Shown here piece after piece: positions 15,583-23,265 of a stretch of 28,161 nt of DNA. The position numbers were made by a program, and so were the translations under genes. Position 1 is the stretch's first letter. Each line of letters opens with the position of its first letter. Source of the DNA: CAYVBW01 sp964588685. Lineage in GTDB: Bacteria > Patescibacteriota > Microgenomatia > UBA1400 > PJMF01. The notes beneath the pieces are model-generated. The model worked only from the letters and a program-made list of their open reading frames with translations, was not told where the DNA came from and did no database searches. Location of the stretch: the NCBI GenBank assembly GCA_964588685.1, contig CAZPQG010000009.1, forward strand, positions 1 through 28,161, written 5' to 3'.

Positions 15583-17517
15583 ATGCTAGTAATTACGAAA
15601 ACTTTTTTAGCTGCCGGCATAATTTTTTCTTTACAATATGGTGCCTTTGGTTTGTGGCTGCTGCAAAAATTTAGTTTAAAAATAAATTGTTTGGAAAAAA
15701 TTTTACTCAGCGTTGCACTGAGCTTAGCTTTCCACAGCTTAATCTTCTTTTTATTAGGTCAGTTGATAGGGCCTAAAATTTACTATTTATCTGTCCTCAC
15801 TACTTTGATTGGTTTGGCTAAGATCCGACAACTTTTTTCAGTTATTAAACAGCTGGTGCAGACTGCAGCCCGTCATAAAATCTTAACCGGTTTGGCAATG
15901 CTGGCAGTAGTCAGTCTTTACAGCACAATTGCCTTTTCTTGGATCAAAGTTAACGGAGATTTATTATTTCAAGCCGGACAATTACATGACAGTGTTTGGC
16001 ATATTGCTCTCATTAATCAATTACAGCAAGCCATTCCGCCGCAGCATCCGTCGGATTTTACTTTGGTTGTCACCAACTATCACTACTTTTACGACTTAAT
16101 TATTGCCGCCATGGGCAAAGTTTTTTCTTTAAACGTGCCGACGCTTTACTTTCAATTTTTCCCTTTAATCCTGTCATCTTTGTTGGCCGGCAGTGCTCTA
16201 GCTTTAGGCAAACGCTTAGGCGGCTTAATTTCCGCTGCTTATTTGTTGTTGTTAACTTTTTTTGCCGGCAGTTTTGCTTATTTTATTCCTTTATTTTTAC
16301 CCGATCATAGCTGGCATGATTCCAGCTTTTGGGTAAGCCAAACTTTTGGCATGATGATCAATCCACAAAATATTTTAACCTTTGCTCTCACTTATCTTGT
16401 TTTGCTGCTGTTATTATTCGCTCTGGAAAAAAGAAAGAAAATGACAGTTGGCCTGCAGTTGCTGCTGATTTTATTAATTACTGCCAGCTTAGGTATTAAA
16501 AGCTATGCTTTTGTTATTTTTGTTCTACTTTACGGTAGTTATTTATTGTTGAAATTAATCCAGTTAAAAAGCTGGCAGCCCTTTTTATGGGGCGCCATAT
16601 TTAGTGTGACAGCTTTACCGTTCATCAGGCTGTTAATCGATTTCAGCTCTTCTTCGTTTATTTATGAACCTTTGTGGTTTATTGACACTATGGTTGAATC
16701 TCCGGATAGACTAAACCACTTAATTTGGAAGTTCCAAGAAGATCATTTTCGCTTTAAAGGCAGCTGGTATCGGGTTTGGTTTCTTAAAGGCAAACAACTG
16801 TTGATCTTTTTTACCGGCAACTTAGGAATAAGGATGTTTGCTCTGGCCTTAATTCCTTTAGCGGCTTTTAAAAAAATAAAATTATCTGCAATTCATTGTC
16901 TGATTTTAATTGGCTTTTTGTTTAGTGCTGTTTTCCCTTTATTTTTTATTCAACGCGGTATCGTCTGGAATTCAATCCAATTTTGGTACTATGCACTAAT
17001 TTTTGCCAATATTTTTACAGCTTTGGTTTTTCGTCAAATTCACCAGCAAATTAAAAATAGTTTTAATTCCAAGCTAGCCAAAAACATTGTGTTAACTGTT
17101 TTTTTCTTAGTGATTTCAATGTTAGCTTTACCGACTGTTATCTCTGTGGCCAAAATAAAATATTTTGAATATGAACGCATTCCCCAAAAAGAACTAGAGC
17201 TATTAAGCACCATCCACTCTTCTGATAGAGTCATTATTGATCCGCGCATGGAACAATACTTTCAAACTTCATTAGTTTCTGCCCTTACTCGGGTTGAAAT
17301 TGTTCACGCCAATCCAGTACAACTGATTTTACTTGGAGTTGACAGCGAAGGAAAAACAGAAAGTCTTAAAAAGATGATTACGGATTCTCCGCAGCAGTTA
17401 AAAAGCAGCTATCCGGCAGCCAATAAATTAATTTCGAATCATAAGCTTAAAGAAAATACATTAACTTTACTAAATCAAGTGGATGAACGCATCTTTGTTT
17501 ATGAATTAAAAAAGTGA
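15583..17517 (+). CDS. Large polytopic membrane protein, GT-C-like (644 aa)
   Basis: An integral membrane protein with about 13 hydrophobic segments and a soluble C-terminal domain of about 110 residues (from near 530) outside the last helix. After the third or fourth helix there is a long loop with GQLHDSVWHIALINQLQQ (132-149) and NYHYFYDLI (about 164-172). An acidic residue after the first outer-face helices plus a conserved YHYFYD motif is the layout of GT-C glycosyltransferases, so I infer a role in sugar transfer from a polyprenyl donor. I cannot assign it to a named family. It is not a close paralogue of the PMT-type proteins nearby. It is transcribed alone on the plus strand and convergent with the next gene (39 bases). 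The ATG has no Shine-Dalgarno. Confidence 0.8.
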   Translation: MLVITKTFLAAGIIFSLQYGAFGLWLLQKFSLKINCLEKILLSVALSLAFHSLIFFLLGQLIGPKIYYLSVLTTLIGLAKIRQLFSVIKQLVQTAARHKILTGLAMLAVVSLYSTIAFSWIKVNGDLLFQAGQLHDSVWHIALINQLQQAIPPQHPSDFTLVVTNYHYFYDLIIAAMGKVFSLNVPTLYFQFFPLILSSLLAGSALALGKRLGGLISAAYLLLLTFFAGSFAYFIPLFLPDHSWHDSSFWVSQTFGMMINPQNILTFALTYLVLLLLLFALEKRKKMTVGLQLLLILLITASLGIKSYAFVIFVLLYGSYLLLKLIQLKSWQPFLWGAIFSVTALPFIRLLIDFSSSSFIYEPLWFIDTMVESPDRLNHLIWKFQEDHFRFKGSWYRVWFLKGKQLLIFFTGNLGIRMFALALIPLAAFKKIKLSAIHCLILIGFLFSAVFPLFFIQRGIVWNSIQFWYYALIFANIFTALVFRQIHQQIKNSFNSKLAKNIVLTVFFLVISMLALPTVISVAKIKYFEYERIPQKELELLSTIHSSDRVIIDPRMEQYFQTSLVSALTRVEIVHANPVQLILLGVDSEGKTESLKKMITDSPQQLKSSYPAANKLISNHKLKENTLTLLNQVDERIFVYELKK

Positions 17518-17556
17518 AAAAATAAAGATTTGGAAATACACGCTGATAATGAGCAA

Positions 17557-19272
17557 TCAAGGCATAAGTGGTAATAGCCTATTTTTCAACCCCAACCAAA
17601 ACTTATTCTTTTTAACTAAAAAAGCCAATCCTAAAAAAGCAGCTACAGACAACCCTGAAATTAAATACCCGGCCTGTCTAATTTTAGTGTCTGTGTAAAC
17701 CACTTTTACCAAGTGCTCACCGGGCGGCAGTTGATAGGTAATTAAGCCGCGATAATTTGTATCTTGGAATTCAATCGGAATATCTTCACCATCAGCCAGT
17801 ACTTTCCAGCCCGGATAATAAAATGTGTAATCAATCAGCCTAATTTCCTCTGAGCTCTTAATTTGATACTTTCTTGTTGCATTCTTGAGTAAAATTGGTT
17901 CTATAGACCCTTCGCCCTCAATAATGTCATACTGCTTAGTTTTAACAGGATAATCTTCACTGTTGCCGCTCCAAATGGTATTTAAATTCTGAGAATGTAG
18001 ATTAGAGCGGGTAAAATAATAATTCGAGCTGTCGTACTGAGTTGAGTTTTTACTATAAAGTTGTGGCATGCGGTTTACTAAAACTAATAGCATGAAGGCA
18101 AAGCCAATAAGCAAGCCAAAATTTTTATTTTTAAAATACTGCTCAATAACTAGCACCATTAACCAGGGAGTTATAAAAATCAACGAACTAAACATTCGCC
18201 ATGAATATTGCAAACCACTTAAAAAGAAAAGGTGCTCGTAAAGCCAGCCGGAAACAGGCAGAGTTAACAATATTAAAACCAAGGCTGATCCGGCGAGCAG
18301 TTGAATAACTTTAATTTGTTTGGTTTTTATAAATTCAATTAAAGCATACATGATGCCCCAGCCTAATATGACAGCTTCCACTAACCCAAAGATAATAAAG
18401 TCTCCCCTCGGGCCCGGATGGCCCAAAAAATAAAACCATGTTTCAGTCACATAATTTTCCAGCTGCAAAAAACTATCTTGAACAAACATACTGTCTGACA
18501 AGCTTTGATAAAAATATTTAGATTCCAATAATAACGGCAGCAAATAGTAAGCTGCTATCCCTAGTCCCAGCAGGCTAATAACTACAAACTGCGCTAACTG
18601 CTGCCAGTGTTTTTTAACAGGCCGGTTGTAATAAATTGCAAAGGGCAGGAACAATATACTGCTTACAAATAAAAGCATCGGATGAGACAGAGCCAAGCCG
18701 GCAATGCCAATTCCTGTCAGCAGGGCATATTCTTTATTGTTGTCTCTGAACCAACCTACAATACCCAGCAAAATAAGTGGTAAAAATAAACTGGCAAATA
18801 TTTCCGGCAAAGCTCCTCTAATGTAAATATTAATAATTCGATATGGGGCAAAATTAAAAATTAAAGCGCCAATTAAAGCCAAGTGGGCTGCTACAAATTT
18901 TTTCAACAAGCAATAAAATAATAGTGTTGATGTTGCTGCGCCAAGCAACATCACCCAATTATAAGCACTGACGGGCTGATTGATAACAACTTCAAGCAAA
19001 GCCCCCAGATAAATTGGAATTTGGTGTGCAAAAATAGGCAGCGGATGGCCGTAATTAGAAAAATTATTAGCCCATTTAACAGGAAATTCACCATCTCTTA
19101 ATGCCTCGGCATATTGTGCCATCGTGGTCATATGAATATGACCGTCAAAAGTAATAGGCCTGCCTGAAATCAAAAATGAATCCGCTACTAACAAAATTGA
19201 AGCTAATAATATAATAAGAAGCGCGATATAGTTAAATATGGATTTGGCAGACAAAGCACAATTTTTATTCAT
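17557..19272 (-). CDS. PTPS-related/YfhO-like membrane protein (571 aa)
   Basis: A polytopic membrane protein matching what I know of the family called 6-pyruvoyl-tetrahydropterin synthase-related membrane protein (Pfam PTPS_related). Despite the name it is not a pterin enzyme. After the first helix come FDGHIHMTTMAQYAEAL (42-58), GEFPVKW (61-67) and YGHPLPIF (74-81). RGALPE lies in the next loop. About 11 membrane segments are followed by an outer-face beta-rich domain with FYYPGWKV and LPPGEHLVKVVY, as in YfhO, and a last helix. A role in surface glycan modification is the usual inference. I chose the ATG at 19272 because a TATACT box lies 6 bases before it; the longer start at 19290 would put that box inside the coding region. 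It is paralogous to 21472-23265. Confidence 0.82.
   Translation of the reverse strand: MNKNCALSAKSIFNYIALLIILLASILLVADSFLISGRPITFDGHIHMTTMAQYAEALRDGEFPVKWANNFSNYGHPLPIFAHQIPIYLGALLEVVINQPVSAYNWVMLLGAATSTLLFYCLLKKFVAAHLALIGALIFNFAPYRIINIYIRGALPEIFASLFLPLILLGIVGWFRDNNKEYALLTGIGIAGLALSHPMLLFVSSILFLPFAIYYNRPVKKHWQQLAQFVVISLLGLGIAAYYLLPLLLESKYFYQSLSDSMFVQDSFLQLENYVTETWFYFLGHPGPRGDFIIFGLVEAVILGWGIMYALIEFIKTKQIKVIQLLAGSALVLILLTLPVSGWLYEHLFFLSGLQYSWRMFSSLIFITPWLMVLVIEQYFKNKNFGLLIGFAFMLLVLVNRMPQLYSKNSTQYDSSNYYFTRSNLHSQNLNTIWSGNSEDYPVKTKQYDIIEGEGSIEPILLKNATRKYQIKSSEEIRLIDYTFYYPGWKVLADGEDIPIEFQDTNYRGLITYQLPPGEHLVKVVYTDTKIRQAGYLISGLSVAAFLGLAFLVKKNKFWLGLKNRLLPLMP
19227..19232 (+). promoter_or_regulatory. 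Candidate -10 of the 225-aa gene
   Basis: TATAGT (5 of 6 to consensus) ends 5 bases before the ATG at 19238, the leaderless spacing seen elsewhere in the window. It lies inside the 5' coding region of the opposite-strand gene. Confidence 0.4.
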
Positions 19273-19915
19273 GAAAACAGTATACAACATTCAATCCCGG
19301 CATAAAAAAATAATTGTTGCCTTAATTTGTTTATTGCTGCTGATCAGCCTCACTTTTTATCTGCATCCTACTATCTCAAACTTTTTTCTGAAATCAGGTT
19401 CATCGCGACTGCAAACATTTTTACAAACAACCCTCAGCAGTGAGCAAATTGACCCCCAAGAATTCTGGAAAATCAGAGAATTTGCCGGCAGGGGGAATTT
19501 CCGCATAAATCCCGCCGCTGTTGAACTTTTTCAAACCTATCGCATTGTAAATGCCGCACAAGATGGAACGACTGACTTACTTTTTTATGATAGTCCAATA
19601 ATTAAAAGTACAGAAAGTATTACTCCTGATGCCGAAATTTTGTCAAAAATAGCTCAAGACCAACAAAACTCAATTATTTTACTGCACACTGATCAGATCT
19701 TACTCTATAAAAACCAAGCTCAATCTAACTCAGGAACAACCCATGATGGCATTAATATTTATGAATTATGGTTTTTAGCACCCATCAGCGACATGCAGCG
19801 AACCATTGGTTTTTTTAATTACAACAGCTCTGAATTAGAGTTATTAGCTGACAAATTTTGGTTAAGCCACTCAACTATCATAACTAATTTTAATTTAGGA
19901 GAAAATTCTGACTAG
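19238..19915 (+). CDS. Single-pass membrane-anchored protein of unknown function (225 aa)
   Basis: Not recognised. Near residues 24-41 there is one strong hydrophobic segment (IIVALICLLLLISLTFYL) after a basic stretch (QSRHKK), so the rest is probably exposed outside the membrane. No lipobox and no clear signal-peptidase site are seen, which suggests an uncleaved anchor. The outer domain (about 50-225) is mixed alpha/beta without Cys and with no catalytic motif I can name. An inner ATG at 19271 would remove 11 residues and leave the anchor intact. I prefer 19238 because a TATAGT box stands 5 bases before it. The 5' end overlaps the opposite-strand membrane gene head to head. The gene precedes the 484-aa GT-C-like gene by 105 bases. 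Confidence 0.65.
   Translation: MDLADKAQFLFMKTVYNIQSRHKKIIVALICLLLLISLTFYLHPTISNFFLKSGSSRLQTFLQTTLSSEQIDPQEFWKIREFAGRGNFRINPAAVELFQTYRIVNAAQDGTTDLLFYDSPIIKSTESITPDAEILSKIAQDQQNSIILLHTDQILLYKNQAQSNSGTTHDGINIYELWFLAPISDMQRTIGFFNYNSSELELLADKFWLSHSTIITNFNLGENSD
19279..19284 (-). promoter_or_regulatory. Candidate -10 (TATACT) deciding the start of the 571-aa gene
   Basis: Minus-strand TATACT ends 6 bases before the ATG at 19272 and is placed for a leaderless transcript. It lies inside the opposite-strand 225-aa gene. No clear -35. Confidence 0.45.
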
Positions 19916-19991
19916 TCAATAATTTTATCTGAGCTGTATCTTGTTAATTAATTATAATTAAGATTAATTCTAACCAACTAATGACGTATAG

Positions 19992-19997
19992 TATACT
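19992..19997 (+). promoter_or_regulatory. Candidate -10 of the 484-aa gene
   Basis: TATACT, overlapped by a second -10-like TATAGT at 19987-19992, lies 23 bases before the ATG at 20021. Together they form the palindrome AGTATACT. No -35 and no Shine-Dalgarno are visible. Confidence 0.35.
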
Positions 19998-20020
19998 TTT
20001 TAAGTATTAACAATTTCACG

Positions 20021-21475
20021 ATGACAAACTTACTGACTCGCCGCAACATTAAAAAGATAGCGCTGCTTTTAATTTTTATCAGCGGCATTATTTTTACTAG
20101 AACCTATAATCTTGATCAAACCGCTAGATTTACACAAGATGAATCAAGCGACTTAGCTAGAATGCGCAACTATTATCAAGAAAAAAAAATTACTTTAGTT
20201 GGCCCCATTTCCAGCTGCAACACTAAAGTTTTTAGCTCTTTAAGTTATTACATGGTGATGCCTATGGCAGCTCTGGCAAATTTTGATCCTATCGGCCCGG
20301 TTTACGGCACTGCTTTTTGGGGTATCATGACTGCTGTTTTGCTGTTAATACTCACTAAAAAAATTAATCCGGACAAAACAATAATCATGGCGCTGCTCTT
20401 AATTGTCTGGTATCCTCTATTGGAAATGAGCCGCTGGGCTTGGAATCCGCATTTCGTAGTTTTTTGGGCGGCTCTAGGCTTACTAGCTTATGAATTCCGA
20501 ACTCGTTTGAAAAATTGGGGTTTTTTTTTCACTGGTTTGTTTTTAGGCTTTTTATTTCATCATCACTATCTTTCCTTTTTCCCCACTGCTACTGTGATAG
20601 CTTTTATCACATTGGATTTATTCAAAAAACGATCTTTTAAAGCAAGCGCTTTTTTAGTTACGGGCTACATTATTCCTCATCTGCCCTTTCTTTTATTTGA
20701 TTTAAGACATCCACCGGGATTATTTATTACCCGCTACTTGTTAAGCGGCGAAACGCCGCATGTTGAGCAAGGCTTAAAAATTTCAGCCCTTGTCACAAAT
20801 TTATGGAGAAACTGGCAGTCTTTTTTAAACAGCATAGTTGTTCAAAAAATTCCTCAATATTTACTAGGCATCGGGATTCCGCTCTTAGCTATTTTTGACT
20901 TAAAAAATAAATCTTTTAACAAAGTGCGTTGGCTGGCACCGGCCCTAGTAACAATTGTGGCCGGTGTTTTTTTAAATGAATTCCCTGTGCGCTATATTTA
21001 TCCGGCTTTAACTTTTTTCCTATTCTGGATTCTGCTGCCCAGAAAAGATGACATCAGTCAATTAACAGCTGATTTTTTAATATTAACTATTTTAATTAGT
21101 GCTCTATTTAGTGTTTACTCGCAGCTGACTACACCCACCAATCCGGATCTGTATTCATTTACCAAAGCCAGTAAATTTATTGAACAAACAATTAAAGAGC
21201 ATAATTTGGATAATGCTAATGTAGCTGCTCTAGCCAGTCGAGATCCGGCGCCGTTAGCAGATACTTACCGTGATGTTGTCCGCATGAATGGTGCCGGCTT
21301 AAGAGCCAGCAGTGAGTATGAACTATCAGAACATTTATTTGTAGTGTCAACCAGCAGCAAAGATATTGTCCGCCAAGATGAATCTTACGCCATGATCGCT
21401 TTTGAAGACGCCCACTTAAAAGAAACTTTTAACATTCCAGATTCTGAATGGAGAGTACACTGGTTTGGCTATTAA
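20021..21475 (+). CDS. GT-C glycosyltransferase-like membrane protein (484 aa)
   Basis: A polytopic protein with about 10-11 membrane segments and a soluble C-terminal domain of about 110 residues. The first outer loop carries FTQDESSDLARMRNYY (37-52), where D40/E41 match the acidic pair of PMT/ArnT-type GT-C enzymes. EMSRWAWNPHFVVFW occupies the place of the SPWHxxxSR motif of the neighbours, and FHHHYLSFFP follows. RHPPG and FPVRYIYP are further family-like motifs in later loops. It is probably a transferase that uses a lipid-linked sugar on the outer face. It is more distant from the three SPWH paralogues than they are from each other. Its TAA stop overlaps the stop of the opposite-strand gene (TTAA, 21472-21475). 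The ATG has no Shine-Dalgarno. Confidence 0.8.
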   Translation: MTNLLTRRNIKKIALLLIFISGIIFTRTYNLDQTARFTQDESSDLARMRNYYQEKKITLVGPISSCNTKVFSSLSYYMVMPMAALANFDPIGPVYGTAFWGIMTAVLLLILTKKINPDKTIIMALLLIVWYPLLEMSRWAWNPHFVVFWAALGLLAYEFRTRLKNWGFFFTGLFLGFLFHHHYLSFFPTATVIAFITLDLFKKRSFKASAFLVTGYIIPHLPFLLFDLRHPPGLFITRYLLSGETPHVEQGLKISALVTNLWRNWQSFLNSIVVQKIPQYLLGIGIPLLAIFDLKNKSFNKVRWLAPALVTIVAGVFLNEFPVRYIYPALTFFLFWILLPRKDDISQLTADFLILTILISALFSVYSQLTTPTNPDLYSFTKASKFIEQTIKEHNLDNANVAALASRDPAPLADTYRDVVRMNGAGLRASSEYELSEHLFVVSTSSKDIVRQDESYAMIAFEDAHLKETFNIPDSEWRVHWFGY

Positions 21476-23265
21476 TCTACAGTTTGGCTGCTGACAAAAT
21501 AATTACGCAGCAGCTGTAACACCCCAAAAGCAAAACATAAGAATGCCATGGCTGAAATAATTTCACCTACCTTTCTAATGTTAGTTTTGCCGGAAAAATG
21601 AAGTTTGATGTTGTGACTTCCCTGCGGCAGCTCTACCGCTAAAAGACCTTGATAAGGTTTAATATTAAGGTCCGGTTCAGTTGGTTGGGAATTGACAGTT
21701 AATTCCCAGCCGGGAAAATACAAACGTTTATGCAAAACAACAATTGGTTGATTTGTTTGAAGTCGGTAGTCAATCATTGTTCCATCTAATCTAGAGATAT
21801 TAGGATTTAATTCTGTTAGAGGGAAAACTAGTTGCGCCAGCTGTTCATTGCTTTCAGGCTTTTCTTCCAGAGGCAGATTAGCTGACTTAAAATACATTAA
21901 TTCTTCCGGAAAGTAATAAGGTTTTTGAGACCAGATTGGTTGATGTTCATCAAAACTAGAACCGGTTACGCTCATTTGATACCAATCAAAATCCGAACGG
22001 CTAAAATAACCTTTGGGCTGAGCATAAGAAACGGCAGACCAAACAATCAATGCGGCTACAATCACAGAAATAAAAATTCTTTGCCACTTGGAATAAAACA
22101 AAATACTGACCCCAAACAAAATAGAAGCTGCTAATGCAGCCAGCCAAAGAATCCTCCAAGGAAATTGCAGCAGCTGCACAACCATAACTCGTTCCCAGAT
22201 GAATTTAGCTGCCGGTGTCATTAATAAGAGCGAACCAATGAAAACTGTTATACCCCAAATTAAATAATTATTTTTTTTATTTTTAAAATGATCTTTACTA
22301 ATTGAATTCTTACAAAATCTATTTTTATAAAGTGTAAAAACCGCTAAAATTAAAATTATTAAAGAGCCGGCGCCTATTTGAATTACATTTTTAAAATAAG
22401 CATCAATTTGAATAGTACGGCCAATATCCAACAGCGACTGAAGTGAAACAAACTGATTTAAATATTGTTTTAATGAAGCTCCACTGTCGTAAGTAATAAA
22501 TTTTCTTTCCACCAGCGCCGGCAGCCAATACCAGGCGCTCATCAGAGTGCCCAACAGAGCAGCTGACAACAGCGGCATTAACACTTTAATAGTGAGGCGT
22601 ATTTGGCTTTTTCGCACCAACAGCCAAATTAACAACAAAATTGCCGGAAATAAAATCAGCAGAGAGGGAAAATGGCTTAAAATTAATAAGGCAGTAGTCA
22701 AGCTCACTAACAATAAAGCACCCAGTTTTTTAGTTTTGCTTGTTGCTTGTAAAGAAGCAATAGTGCCTAAAAATAAAAACGGCACCATAGCAATAAAAAA
22801 AATTTCACCAATAGCACCCCGCCAAAAAACATTTAATAAAGGATAGGGGCTTAACGAATAAACCAAAGCACCAATTGTCGCCGCCAGGTTGCTTTTAGTA
22901 ATAAACTTTATCAGCAAAAAACAACCCGCTGCACCAAGCAAAACTGCCGAAAGTACAGCAAAATTAACACTTTGCTGCACTGAAGCTCCGCTAAAATGGA
23001 ATAAAGAAGCAGTCAAATAAGGGATAGGATAGGTATAATTAAAAGAAGGATAACCATAACCGTCATTTAAGTTGGGCGCCCATCTAACCGGAAATTGCCC
23101 TTGTCTTAAAGCCAAAGCATAGTTGGCTGTTCTTGCGGCATGATGCCGATAATCATCAGAATCTAAAATATGGTCTTTTAATAATTCTTTGTGCCAAAAA
23201 CCCACAAATAATAACAAGCCAATCATTAATATTAACTCTACATATTTTTTCATATTAATTTTCAT
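21472..23265 (-). CDS. PTPS-related/YfhO-like membrane protein (597 aa)
   Basis: A paralogue of 17557-19272 with the same layout. After the first helix come DSDDYRHHAARTANYALALR (35-54), GQFPVRWAPN (56-65) and YGYPSFNYTYPIP (70-82). FWRGAIGEIFF is in the next loop. About 11 membrane segments follow, then the outer-face beta domain with LYFPGWEL and LPQGSHNIKLHF, and a final helix. As with its paralogue, the family name refers to pterin synthase but the protein is a membrane protein, likely in surface glycan assembly. The ATG at 23265 overlaps the upstream PMT-type gene by 11 bases. An ATG at 23253 directly after that gene's stop (TAATATG) is equally possible. Either way the two genes are translationally coupled. 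Confidence 0.82.
   Translation of the reverse strand: MKINMKKYVELILMIGLLLFVGFWHKELLKDHILDSDDYRHHAARTANYALALRQGQFPVRWAPNLNDGYGYPSFNYTYPIPYLTASLFHFSGASVQQSVNFAVLSAVLLGAAGCFLLIKFITKSNLAATIGALVYSLSPYPLLNVFWRGAIGEIFFIAMVPFLFLGTIASLQATSKTKKLGALLLVSLTTALLILSHFPSLLILFPAILLLIWLLVRKSQIRLTIKVLMPLLSAALLGTLMSAWYWLPALVERKFITYDSGASLKQYLNQFVSLQSLLDIGRTIQIDAYFKNVIQIGAGSLIILILAVFTLYKNRFCKNSISKDHFKNKKNNYLIWGITVFIGSLLLMTPAAKFIWERVMVVQLLQFPWRILWLAALAASILFGVSILFYSKWQRIFISVIVAALIVWSAVSYAQPKGYFSRSDFDWYQMSVTGSSFDEHQPIWSQKPYYFPEELMYFKSANLPLEEKPESNEQLAQLVFPLTELNPNISRLDGTMIDYRLQTNQPIVVLHKRLYFPGWELTVNSQPTEPDLNIKPYQGLLAVELPQGSHNIKLHFSGKTNIRKVGEIISAMAFLCFAFGVLQLLRNYFVSSQTVD

Noticed and set aside
17557..19272. A pterin synthase role suggested by the family name PTPS-related
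   Set aside because: The protein is polytopic and lacks the zinc-binding His triad and small soluble fold of true 6-pyruvoyl-tetrahydropterin synthase.
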